From an uncultured Blautia sp. (lineage in GTDB: Bacteria > Bacillota > Clostridia > Lachnospirales > Lachnospiraceae): 29,019 bases of DNA. The notes under the pieces were generated by a model. The model did no database searches. It worked only from the letters and a program-made list of their open reading frames with translations, and had not been told where the DNA came from. The position numbers were made by a program, and so were the translations under genes. The stretch is from contig NZ_CAKRXI010000038.1 in assembly GCF_934424005.1 (NCBI RefSeq), positions 1 to 29,019 of the forward strand, written 5' to 3'. Shown here piece by piece: positions 12,713 to 20,544 of this stretch. The first letter of the stretch is position 1; the number at the start of each line of letters is the position of its first letter.

Positions 12713-12808
12713 TTCGAGTCCAGGTCGGACTCGAACGGGTTCGATCTACATTTCATTTCGGTCGTTGCTAAACGCGTGCCACCGGCACGCAGCAACCTCT
12801 AACGCACG
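12713..12808. other. Integration scar with third partial att copy
   Basis: An inverted repeat TTCGAGTCC (12713-12721) with GGACTCGAA (12727-12735) and a small hairpin GCGTGCC-ACC-GGCACGC (near 12774-12790) precede CCTCTAACGCACG (12796-12808), a copy of the last 13 bases of the tRNA-Arg att core. It looks like the distal end of an older element that used the same tRNA. Confidence 0.55.
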
Positions 12809-12817
12809 CTACAGTGA

Positions 12818-12861
12818 AAGGCTGGAAACCTTGAAAAATCAATGGTTTCCGGCTTTTTTTT
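12818..12861 (+). terminator. Terminator in the integration scar
   Basis: GGCTGGAAACC pairs with GGTTTCCGGC around an inner TTGA/TCAA pairing, followed by eight T. Confidence 0.8.
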
Positions 12862-12910
12862 CGTTTTCAGGTTTGTGTAAAAACCTGTGACTTATCTATT
12901 TCGGGGATGT

Positions 12911-13012
12911 TTAATCATCAAATGCTTTTTCCATAAGCTTCAGGCTTTCTTCTGGTGTAAGTGGATTATATATGTATCCCAGCGTGGTCGTAAGGCTTGT
13001 CCTTCTCACATA
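12911..13012 (-). pseudogene. C-terminal fragment of a second tyrosine integrase
   Basis: The minus strand encodes about 33 residues before a stop at 12911: RTSLTTTLGYIYNPLTPEES, then LKLMEKAFDD. The TTLGYIYNPLT segment resembles the end of ICE or phage tyrosine integrases around and after the catalytic tyrosine. It lies about 100 nt from the third att copy, as an integrase gene would, and is cut exactly where the DUF6017-like fragment begins, marking a deletion junction. Confidence 0.5.
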
Positions 13013-13258
13013 GTCAGGGAGCAGTTAGCAAAAGTGACACGTGACCATGTTGAGTATGTGTTGGAAAACCTCCGCAAAAGTGCGCCGAAAATTACCAACA
13101 TAAGAAATTATCTGCTTTGCAGTTTGTTTAATGCGGTTGATATGATGGACAGCCACTACAGTTTACAGGTGCGGCATGAGATGACCACAGGTGATATGTT
13201 TGCAAAGTTAGAAGTTGTGTCACCTGATTGCTCAACTACAGCTGAGGAATTACAGTAG
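13013..13258 (+). pseudogene. Fragment of an ICE replication initiator (DUF6017-like C-terminus)
   Basis: The frame contains VREQLAKVTRDHVEYVLENL, then TNIRNYLLCSLFNAVDM and YSLQVRHEM. This resembles the C-terminal domain of RepA-like initiators of Firmicutes integrative conjugative elements (xIRNxKxYLLxALFNA pattern). The N-terminal bulk is missing and no ribosome site precedes it. The last 25 residues are unassigned. Confidence 0.5.
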
Positions 13259-13339
13259 TTTAGGGGCTGTTTCGATGCTTCGACAGGGTATCCTTTGGGG
13301 AAAACTGTTCCTACATATACTAGAGGCAACGCTTAATGA

Positions 13340-13489
13340 CTTATCCAGAATAGCCAGGGAGAGTATAAGCCGCTTGCAAAGGTAGAAGAGTTGGAAGAAG
13401 CCAATTATAACATGCTTGATAATGTACTCAATAATATGACGCCTGAGAAAGAGAAACTGGCTAAGGCTCTTGAGCCGATGATGGCTTAA
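13340..13489 (+). pseudogene. Fragment resembling an ICE-encoded DUF4316-type protein
   Basis: The open frame ends with LAKVEELEEANYNMLDNVLN, then NMTPEKEKLAKALEPMMA and a stop. The LEExNYNMxDxVLNNM pattern recalls C-terminal parts of proteins from conjugative elements. No start or ribosome site is seen. With the neighbouring fragments it indicates a decayed ICE. The stretch 13259-13339 shows nothing recognisable. Confidence 0.4.
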
Positions 13490-13536
13490 GGAACAGAGCT
13501 GTTATCTGGATCGTGTTTATATTGTAAATATTCAGG

Positions 13537-13577
13537 CCCCGTGAGGAAAGAAATGAACTTTCCTTACGGGGCTTTTA
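13537..13577 (+). terminator. Rho-independent terminator
   Basis: CCCCGTGAGGAAAG (13537-13550) pairs with CTTTCCTTACGGGG (13558-13571), 14 positions with one G-T pair and a 7-nt loop, then CTTTTAT. It isolates the scar from the sugar regulator gene. Confidence 0.85.
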
Positions 13578-13616
13578 TGTAACAAAAATCTGACGAAATG
13601 TTAATGGAAAATATAC

Positions 13617-13655
13617 GTAAAATCATTTGAAAATTTTACTAAAATATTGTAAAAT
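13617..13655 (+). promoter_or_regulatory. Promoter of the LacI-type gene with phased GTAAAAT sites
   Basis: TTGAAA (13627-13632), a 17-nt spacer and TAAAAT (13650-13655). GTAAAAT (13617), ATTTTAC (13633) and GTAAAAT (13649) alternate in orientation with exactly 9 nt between them, overlapping the promoter. An autoregulatory operator array is inferred. Confidence 0.6.
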
Positions 13656-13684
13656 AGAAATAAAAAATGAAGTGGGGAATGGGT

Positions 13685-14662
13685 ATGGCTGGGATTAAAG
13701 ATATTGCAGAAGCTGCAGGCGTTTCGCTGTCTACCGTGTCAAATGTGATCAATGGAAAGCGAAATGTGGGGAAAAAAACAAGGGAAAAGGTTCTTCAGCT
13801 TATCGAGGAAATGGATTACGTGCCGAATGAGGCAGGGAAGCTTTTGAAGACGAAAGAGAACCATACAATTCTTTTTGTTTTCAGCGATTTTGACCGAAGC
13901 TTTTATCTGGAAGTACTTAAGGGCGTAAACGATTATTTGAAAAATAAAGATTATGATCTTCTTATTTGTACGCAGCGTTCATGCGAAAAATATATGCGGA
14001 ACAATATGAGCAGTGGCTGTATTGTTCTGGATGCGGCACTGCGCGACAATACAATTCTCCGGTGCGCCAATGAAAATTATCCCATTGTTGCACTTGACAG
14101 AACATGCGCATCACCCTATGTAAGAAGCGTAATTGTAGATAATTATCCGGCTATGTGTGAGATGATGCAGGATATTATTGACCGTGGATACCGGCGCTTT
14201 GCATTTTTGAGCGGCGTGGAGACCAGTCTGGATAATATGGAGCGCTATCGTGGATTTAGCGATACTATAGAGAAAAACGGACTTCATTTTCATCAGAAAA
14301 ACTATTTTGTAGGTGATTACCGGGAGGAAAGTGGATATACAGTTGGGAAAATCCTTTCTCTGGCAGAAAACCTTCCGGATGCGTTGATCTGCGCAAATGA
14401 CAATATGGCCATTGGGGCAATCAAGGCCTTCCGGGAAAATAATATCCGTGTGCCGGAGGATATTGCAGTAACCGGGTTTGACGATATAGAGCGGGCGCAG
14501 GAAATTGGTCTTACTACGATTACTGTGCCAGATTACGAAAGAGGCTATCTGGCAGCCTTATATCTGATGGAGGCGCTGAATGGAAAAGATGTTGCCAAAA
14601 CATTCCAGATTTCCCCAAAAGTGAAGATGCGAAAGACTGTTTTAGTAAAAAAACAAAAATAG
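13685..14662 (+). CDS. LacI-family transcriptional regulator of the sugar operon
   Basis: A start at 13685 is preferred (GTGGGG 7 nt upstream; ATGs at 13667 and 13679 have no site). The protein has 325 residues: HTH_LacI at about 2-50 (GIKDIAEAAGVSLSTVSNVI, then NGKRNVGKKTREKV), then a periplasmic-binding-protein-like sensor domain (TILFVFSDFDRSFY, PDALICANDNMAIGAIKAF, VTGFDDIE). It stands directly before the transporter and glycosidase genes in the same direction, separated by a hairpin, so it is likely to control them in response to an imported sugar or its phosphate. Confidence 0.92.
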   Translation: MAGIKDIAEAAGVSLSTVSNVINGKRNVGKKTREKVLQLIEEMDYVPNEAGKLLKTKENHTILFVFSDFDRSFYLEVLKGVNDYLKNKDYDLLICTQRSCEKYMRNNMSSGCIVLDAALRDNTILRCANENYPIVALDRTCASPYVRSVIVDNYPAMCEMMQDIIDRGYRRFAFLSGVETSLDNMERYRGFSDTIEKNGLHFHQKNYFVGDYREESGYTVGKILSLAENLPDALICANDNMAIGAIKAFRENNIRVPEDIAVTGFDDIERAQEIGLTTITVPDYERGYLAALYLMEALNGKDVAKTFQISPKVKMRKTVLVKKQK

Positions 14663-14665
14663 GAA

Positions 14666-14750
14666 GTAAAATAGTAAAATGAAAAATAAAATCCTGTGTT
14701 AAAAATGCCTAATAAAGGCGTCAAACACAGGATTTTTTATACTATTTTAC
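14666..14750. terminator. Extended hairpin after the LacI-type gene
   Basis: AAAATCCTGTGTT (14688-14700) pairs over 13 bp with 14724-14736, with an inner GCC/GGC, and outer arms GTAAAATAGTA (14666-14676) and TACTATTTTAC (14740-14750) extend the pairing. The outer arms carry three more GTAAAAT/ATTTTAC sites. Confidence 0.75.
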
Positions 14751-14801
14751 GGTGAAAATTACTGAAAATGAGCAAAATGACGGAAAAACGCCAAAACTCA
14801 A

Positions 14802-14829
14802 TTGATAAATTAGCACTTTGTGCTATTAT
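14802..14829 (+). promoter_or_regulatory. Promoter and operator of the sugar operon
   Basis: TTGATA (14802-14807), a 16-nt spacer and TATTAT (14824-14829). The perfect palindrome TAGCAC-TTT-GTGCTA (14811-14825) fills the spacer and touches the -10 box, an ideal repressor site. The LacI-type protein next door is the obvious candidate. Confidence 0.7.
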
Positions 14830-14886
14830 CTTAGTATAACGATTTACAAAACAAGCACGGTAAATCAATTAAAGGAGGAAAGAAGA

Positions 14887-16122
14887 ATGAAAGCTAAAAA
14901 AGTGATGAGCCTGGCACTGGCTGCAGCAATGATCGCAGGAATGACTGCATCCACAACTGTTAATTGTTACGCAGAGGACGAGAGCGTAGACAAGATTATT
15001 ATTTTCCAGTCTAAAGTAGAGATCATCGACCAGCTGGAAGAGCTGGCTGAGACATACGAAGATGAGACTGGCGTAGAGGTTGAGGTTTGGGGAACCACAG
15101 GTGATGATTACCCTCAGCAGTTAAAGACCAAACTGGCTAACGGACAGGGACCGACCGTGTATTCACTGCTTCCTGGCGCTGAGTCAGAGACCATGAAGAA
15201 CTATGAAGCAGATCTTAGCGACTTAAGCTTCGTTGACAAGATTGTAGATGGCATGGCAGATGTTATTGATGACAAGACTGTTGGTATCCCATACACAATG
15301 GAAGGTTTTGGAATGGTTTACAACAAAGACCTCATCAATGCAGACGAAGTAACAGATTATGATTCCTTCGTAAAAATGCTGGAAGACCAGAAAGCAAACG
15401 GAATCAACGGATTTGGCCTTTCCCAGGAGAGCTACTTCCTGATCGGACATATCTTAAATACACCATTTGCTCTTCAGGAGAACCCAACTGAGTTCATCGA
15501 GAAATTAAATGCCGGCGAAGTTAAGATGGCAGATACACCAGAGTTCCAGGAATTTGCAAAATTCTATGCAGCAATCCGTGATAACTCTTACAACCCACTT
15601 GAAACAAACTATGATAAAGAGTGTGGTGATTTTGCAACAGGTAAAACAGCAGCAATCCATCAGGGTAACTGGTGCTACAGCATGTTCGCTGATTATGATG
15701 TAGATTTCGATATGGGACTTGCTCCACTTCCGATCTGCGGAAATGATAAGGTTGCTGTAAGTGTTCCGGCTGCATGGTATGTAAACTCTCAGGCATCTGA
15801 GGCTGAGCAGAAAGCTGGTAAAGATTTCATCGAGTGGCTGTACACATCTGAGAGCGGACAGGATTACCTGATGAACGAGTTCGGATTCCTTCCGGTTGTT
15901 GATGGTATGGAGAATGAAAGCCTTGACCCGATTTCCCAGCAGGTTGCTGATTATGCAGCTGAAGGAAAGACAATCTCCTGGCCGATGAATGACTGGCCGA
16001 CTGGTATCGTAGATGTATATCTTGTACCGGTTGCACAGGAGTTCTTTACTTCTGACATGTCCTGCGAAGATTTCCTTGCAGCACTTGATGATGCATGGGC
16101 ACAGGCAAACGAGGCAAAATAA
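14887..16122 (+). CDS. ABC transporter sugar-binding protein (CUT1 type)
   Basis: A start at 14887 is preferred over 14818 because AAAGGAGG lies just upstream and a signal peptide begins there. The protein has 411 residues: a signal peptide (KAKKVMSLALAAAMIAGMTA, cleavage near CYA-EDE) and then a family 1 extracellular solute-binding fold (IIIFQSKVEIIDQLEELAE, YTMEGFGMVYNKDL, FATGKTAAIHQGNW). Residue 28 is Cys, but its surroundings (TTVNC) are not a clean lipobox, so the mode of surface anchoring is unclear. First gene of the operon, followed by two permease genes. Substrate is probably an alpha-linked gluco-oligosaccharide, judged from the enzymes downstream. Confidence 0.92.
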   Translation: MKAKKVMSLALAAAMIAGMTASTTVNCYAEDESVDKIIIFQSKVEIIDQLEELAETYEDETGVEVEVWGTTGDDYPQQLKTKLANGQGPTVYSLLPGAESETMKNYEADLSDLSFVDKIVDGMADVIDDKTVGIPYTMEGFGMVYNKDLINADEVTDYDSFVKMLEDQKANGINGFGLSQESYFLIGHILNTPFALQENPTEFIEKLNAGEVKMADTPEFQEFAKFYAAIRDNSYNPLETNYDKECGDFATGKTAAIHQGNWCYSMFADYDVDFDMGLAPLPICGNDKVAVSVPAAWYVNSQASEAEQKAGKDFIEWLYTSESGQDYLMNEFGFLPVVDGMENESLDPISQQVADYAAEGKTISWPMNDWPTGIVDVYLVPVAQEFFTSDMSCEDFLAALDDAWAQANEAK

Positions 16123-16183
16123 ATCCAGTCAGTAATGAAAACAGAATCAGTCTGAATTTCCATGACTGAAATGAAATAGGAAT

Positions 16184-16240
16184 CGCCCGGCAATGGGAGG
16201 CTGATGAAAACGCAATCTCTTTCATGGCCGGGCGTTTATT
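16184..16240 (+). terminator. Intercistronic hairpin between binding protein and permeases
   Basis: CGCCCGGC (16184-16191) pairs with GCCGGGCG (16227-16234) and ATGAAA with TTTCAT inside, followed by TTTATT. It lies in the 199-nt gap and probably acts as a partial terminator or 3' stabiliser so that the binding protein is made in excess over the permeases. Confidence 0.65.
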
Positions 16241-16321
16241 CTGTAAATGGACATCTGGTTAAAAGCCTTTTTCAAACATGCTCTGGCAATGGCTTCATAC
16301 TTTAGAAAGGAAGAAATAAAA

Positions 16322-17206
16322 ATGAAGAAAAAGAAAAGAAAAGATGCAGGCTGGTACGCCCTGTTTACAGTGCCGCTGTTATTCATATTTGCAACAATCG
16401 TATTGATCCCATTCTTTATCGGCGTGGGTTACTCTTTCTTCTCCTGGGATGGACTTCCACTGAACCCAAAAGTTTTCGTAGGATTCAAGAATTATGTACG
16501 TCTGTTTTCTGACAGCCGTTTCATGACCTCCGCAGGACATACCGTAATCTTTACCGTATTTTCTGTGCTTCTGATCAATGTGATCGGTCTTGCATTTGCC
16601 CTGATTGTAACTACGAAGCTGAAAGTAAGAAACGCAGCAAGAGCAATGCTCTTCATGCCATATCTGATCGGTGGTCTGATCCTTGGATATATCTGGAAAT
16701 TCATTCTTGGTGATGGACTTTCCTATGTGGCAGAGGCTCTTGGAAGCAGCAGCAAGCTTCTTTCCAACTGGCTGCTGGATCCCACTATGTCAAGGGTTGC
16801 GCTGATCATTGTAAGTACCTGGCAGATGGCTGGCTACATTATGATCATTTATATTACCGGTATTATGGCGATTCCGGACGATGTTCTGGAAGCCGCTTCT
16901 GTAGATGGTGCAGGCTTCTGGCAGACTTTGTTAAAGATCAAATTCCCGCTTTTAATGCCATCCTTTACAATCTGTCTGTTTATGACACTTTCCAACTGTT
17001 TCAAAATCTTCGATGTAAACCTGTCCCTGACCGGCGGTGGTCCTAACAATGCTACGGAGATGTTCGCAATGAACATTTACAATGAGATCTTCTCCCAGAG
17101 CAATTATGGATATGGACAGGCAAAAGCAATCGTGTTCCTGCTTGTAATTGCTGCGATTACCCTTGTACAGGTTTCTGTGACTAAGAAAAGGGAGGTTGAA
17201 ATGTAA
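16322..17206 (+). CDS. ABC sugar transporter permease, MalF-like
   Basis: A start at 16322 is chosen (AGAAAGGAAG upstream); the longer frame from 16247 lacks a site. The protein has 294 residues with about six membrane helices, the first at residues 12-36. The EAA loop that contacts the ATPase is visible as EAASVDGAGFWQTLLKIKFP. It pairs with the next gene, whose ATG overlaps this stop region by one base, to form the membrane channel. No ATPase gene is present in the operon. Confidence 0.93.
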   Translation: MKKKKRKDAGWYALFTVPLLFIFATIVLIPFFIGVGYSFFSWDGLPLNPKVFVGFKNYVRLFSDSRFMTSAGHTVIFTVFSVLLINVIGLAFALIVTTKLKVRNAARAMLFMPYLIGGLILGYIWKFILGDGLSYVAEALGSSSKLLSNWLLDPTMSRVALIIVSTWQMAGYIMIIYITGIMAIPDDVLEAASVDGAGFWQTLLKIKFPLLMPSFTICLFMTLSNCFKIFDVNLSLTGGGPNNATEMFAMNIYNEIFSQSNYGYGQAKAIVFLLVIAAITLVQVSVTKKREVEM

Positions 17207-18042
17207 TGAAAAAAGGAAAATCTATTGTTGCAAATGTACTTGTGATCCTTTTGTCGATTTTATGGCTTTTCCCGGTATATATTGTATTCGTAAACTCATT
17301 TAAAAACAGGGCAGAGCTGTATAAGAACATGCTGGCATGGCCAAAGAGCTTCGGCTTTGAATACTATGAAAAAGCAATGAAGAAGATGAAATTCTTCCAC
17401 GCTTTAGGAAACTCCCTTTTTGTAACGATCATTTCTATTGTGATCATTGTGGTTCTGGCTTCTATGACGGCATGGATGCTGGTTCGTGCAAATAACTTAC
17501 TGAGCAAGATCATTTTCAGCACCTTTGTTGCTACCATGCTGATTCCGTTCCAGACCCTTATGATGCCTCTGATGCAGGAGATGGGCTGGATCCGTGATAC
17601 GTTACATATCCAGATGCTGGATAATAAACTTGGACTTGTATATATGTATATCGGTTTTGGTGCAAGTATGGCTGTATTCCTGTATCACGGCTTTGTGAAA
17701 TCCATTCCGGTATCTCTGGAAGAGGCTGCTACCATCGATGGCTGCACCAAGTTCGGAGTATTCTGGAAGATCGTTTTCCCAATGCTGAAACCAACCACTA
17801 TGACGGTTATCATCCTGGACGTAATCTGGATCTGGAATGACTATCTTCTTCCTTCCCTGGTACTTTCCAGCAAGGCAAACAGAACCATTCCGCTGTCTAC
17901 TTTCTCTTTCTTCGGACAGTTCACCATTCAGTGGAACATGGCGATGGCAGCTCTGACACTGACCATTATCCCGGTAGTTATCTTCTACCTGTGTGCACAG
18001 AAATATATCATCAAAGGTGTTGCTGCTGGTGCGGTTAAATAA
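17206..18042 (+). CDS. ABC sugar transporter permease, MalG-like
   Basis: The protein has 278 residues and about six membrane helices. The EAA motif EEAATIDGCTKFGVFWKIVF lies near residue 170. Typical family features are the NSFK-like segment after the first helix and the ending KYIIKGVAAGAVK. The start codon overlaps the preceding gene (TAATG), so translation is coupled. Together with the MalF-like partner it imports the sugar delivered by the binding protein. Confidence 0.93.
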   Translation: MKKGKSIVANVLVILLSILWLFPVYIVFVNSFKNRAELYKNMLAWPKSFGFEYYEKAMKKMKFFHALGNSLFVTIISIVIIVVLASMTAWMLVRANNLLSKIIFSTFVATMLIPFQTLMMPLMQEMGWIRDTLHIQMLDNKLGLVYMYIGFGASMAVFLYHGFVKSIPVSLEEAATIDGCTKFGVFWKIVFPMLKPTTMTVIILDVIWIWNDYLLPSLVLSSKANRTIPLSTFSFFGQFTIQWNMAMAALTLTIIPVVIFYLCAQKYIIKGVAAGAVK

Positions 18043-18076
18043 TGTCAACGAAAAATAACAACTTCGGAGGGAAGGC

Positions 18077-20362
18077 GTGAACGAGAAATGGATTTACAAA
18101 ATTGATGACCTTAAGCTGGATAATGAAGCCCTCTTGGTAAACGAGACAATTTTCCATAATGCAAATGGATATATTGGGATACGTTCCAATTTTGAGGAAG
18201 GTTATCCGGAAGGATATGATACGATTCGCGGTTCTTATATTAATGGCTTTTATGATATTGCGGAAATGAAGCAGGCAGAGAAGCTTTACGGCATGGCAGA
18301 GGAAAAAGAAACCATGCTGAATGTGGCAGACGGCCAGACAATCCGGGTTTATCTGGATGGAGAGAAATTTTCCATGTTTGATGGAGAGGTTCTTTCTGGC
18401 AGCCGCTGGCTGGATATGCAGAACGGCTATACAGTGCGTAAAGTTTTGTGGAAAGCGCCTAATGGGAAAGAAGCGGAGATTGAAATCCGCAGAATGACTT
18501 CTTTCTCCCATCTGCAGCTGTTTGTGATCGATTATCAGGTAACACCGGTGAACTTTTCCGGTGAGGTCAGAATCGAATCAGAGCATCAGGGAAATGTGAG
18601 AAACTACTGCAATCCTAACGACCCGCGAGTTGCAGGGGAGAGCTTCCAGCATCTGATCCCGGATCATGGGACCGTGGTAAATGGAGCGTCTTATCTTGTA
18701 ACAAATACAGCTACTTCCGGACTTCAGGTATGTACAGGTGTGAAAAATACCATTTCTGCGGATGAAGTACAGAACGGTGAAATCGTTCTGGAAGGACATC
18801 ATGCAGTTCAGAAATTTACGGTTTCCGCAAAACAGGGTGAAGCCATCCGCTTTGTGAAATATATGGTTTTTGCAGACAGCATCCGTTATGAGGATGTTCA
18901 GGAAGCTGCACAGGATGAGATGGAAGCAGTAACTGCTGTTTCCCTGGATGTGCTTTACAAAGAGCAGAGAGAATACCTGGACAAATTCTGGGAGAGCTCT
19001 GCGCTGGAAATTGATGGTGATGACGCCCTTTGTGCAGCGGTTCGCTATAATGCTTACCAGCTGATCCAGTCTGTTGGAAAAGATCCATATTGTGACATTG
19101 CAGCCAAAGGCTTAAGCGGTGAAGGTTATGAAGGACACTATTTCTGGGATACAGAAATGTATATGCAGCCGTTCTTTACCCTGACCAATCCGGAGGTTTC
19201 CAAAAACCTTGTAGAGTACCGTTATTCCACACTGGATGAGGCAAGAAAAAATGCAAGGATTCTGGGACATAAGAAGGGTGCGGCTTATCCGTGGCGTACC
19301 ATCAGGGGAAGAGAATGCTCCGGTTATTTCCCGTCTGGTTCTGCGCAGTATCATATCAGTGGTGATATTGCATATTCAACAGTTGCTTACTATCTGGCAA
19401 CCGGAGATCTGGATTTTATGGCAGAAAAAGGTGCGGAGATTATTTTTGAAACTGCACGTATGTGGCTGGATCTGGGCTGCTGGTATAAAGGAACCTTCCA
19501 GCTTCATGAAGTGACAGGACCAGATGAATACACCTGTCTGGTAAGCAACAACTATTATACCAACCTGAATGCCCAGTATAACCTGCATTGGGCGGTAAGA
19601 CTTTATAATCTGCTTAAAGAAGCTGGAAAGCTTGAGCCGGTTGCGAAGAAGATCGGATTGGAAGAGACTGAGATCGCAGAGTTTGAAAAAGCAGAAAAAG
19701 CGATGTATCTTCCATATGATGAGGAACTGGGAATCAATCCACAGGACGATTCTTTCCTGCACAAAGCAGTATGGGATTTCGAGCATACACCGAAGGATCA
19801 TTATCCGTTACTTCTGCATTACCATCCGATGTATATTTACAGATATCAGGTATGTAAGCAGGCGGATACCGTTCTGGCACACTTTATTTTCGAGGATGCC
19901 CAGGATATTGAGACTATCCGTAAGTCCTTTGCATATTATGAGAAGGTTACCACTCACGATTCCTCACTTTCTACCTGTATCTACAGTATTGTGGCTTCCA
20001 AACTGGGACTGGCTGATAAGGCATATGAGTATTTCGGGGATTCCGCGAAGCTGGATCTTTTCAATACCCATCAGAATACAAAGGATGGAATCCATACTGC
20101 AAACATGGGTGGAAACTACATGGCAATCGTCTACGGCTTCGGCGGCTTCCGCCTGAAAGAAAGCGGAGCCTGGTTTGCACCTGCACTTCCCAAGCAGTGG
20201 GATGCATACCGCTTTAAACTGATCTACCTGGGAAGACACATTCAGGTAGAAGTAAATAAAGACGGCACTACTTTCACATTAGAGAGTGGAGAGCCGGTAG
20301 AGTTACATGTATATGGTGAAAAATGTGTACTGGAAAACAGTCTGCATTTTGCATTGAAATAA
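18077..20362 (+). CDS. GH65 disaccharide phosphorylase
   Basis: The start is GTG with a GGAGGGAAGG site. The protein has 761 residues, normal for glycoside hydrolase family 65: an N-terminal beta-sandwich domain (about 1-270), a linker helix and an (alpha/alpha)6 barrel (about 320-690). Barrel signatures are GHYFWDTEMYMQPFF and FQLHEVTGPDEYTCL, in which Glu484 (GPDEY) should be the general acid. Such enzymes split an alpha-linked glucose disaccharide with phosphate, giving beta-glucose-1-phosphate and a second sugar. Whether the substrate is maltose, kojibiose, nigerose or trehalose cannot be read from the sequence alone. The beta-phosphoglucomutase gene nearby fits the product. Confidence 0.92.
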   Translation: MNEKWIYKIDDLKLDNEALLVNETIFHNANGYIGIRSNFEEGYPEGYDTIRGSYINGFYDIAEMKQAEKLYGMAEEKETMLNVADGQTIRVYLDGEKFSMFDGEVLSGSRWLDMQNGYTVRKVLWKAPNGKEAEIEIRRMTSFSHLQLFVIDYQVTPVNFSGEVRIESEHQGNVRNYCNPNDPRVAGESFQHLIPDHGTVVNGASYLVTNTATSGLQVCTGVKNTISADEVQNGEIVLEGHHAVQKFTVSAKQGEAIRFVKYMVFADSIRYEDVQEAAQDEMEAVTAVSLDVLYKEQREYLDKFWESSALEIDGDDALCAAVRYNAYQLIQSVGKDPYCDIAAKGLSGEGYEGHYFWDTEMYMQPFFTLTNPEVSKNLVEYRYSTLDEARKNARILGHKKGAAYPWRTIRGRECSGYFPSGSAQYHISGDIAYSTVAYYLATGDLDFMAEKGAEIIFETARMWLDLGCWYKGTFQLHEVTGPDEYTCLVSNNYYTNLNAQYNLHWAVRLYNLLKEAGKLEPVAKKIGLEETEIAEFEKAEKAMYLPYDEELGINPQDDSFLHKAVWDFEHTPKDHYPLLLHYHPMYIYRYQVCKQADTVLAHFIFEDAQDIETIRKSFAYYEKVTTHDSSLSTCIYSIVASKLGLADKAYEYFGDSAKLDLFNTHQNTKDGIHTANMGGNYMAIVYGFGGFRLKESGAWFAPALPKQWDAYRFKLIYLGRHIQVEVNKDGTTFTLESGEPVELHVYGEKCVLENSLHFALK

Positions 20363-20372
20363 TGAATGGGGC

Positions 20373-20443
20373 AGCCCGGCGGGTGTCTGTTGGTTTTGGG
20401 CAGGGAAGCTTGCCTGTATGCACAGACCCTGGCCGGGCTTTTT
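20373..20443 (+). terminator. Long hairpin between GH65 and GH1 genes
   Basis: AGCCCGGC (20373-20380) pairs with GCCGGGCT (20432-20439); inner segments GGG-T-CTGT and ACAGACCC continue the stem with a small bulge, followed by TTTTT. It probably ends part of the transcripts before the broken GH1 gene. The remaining gap to 20544 holds no other clear signal except an AGGAG site before the GH1 start. Confidence 0.8.
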
Positions 20444-20544
20444 GCATGAATCCGTTGTTTCTCGTATGTTGTGCATTTCAAAATGCTTCGCATTTCGTTG
20501 GTATGGCATATGAAATAAGGAGACTGTATTAGGAGATTACATAT

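Noticed and set aside
12796..12808. Third att copy as an active attachment site
   Set aside because: Only 13 bases match and no element with its own integrase is bounded by it; it is treated as a scar.
12678..12890. Small ORFs across the terminators right of attR
   Set aside because: They span two hairpin terminators and the att scar, with no ribosome site or coding-like composition.
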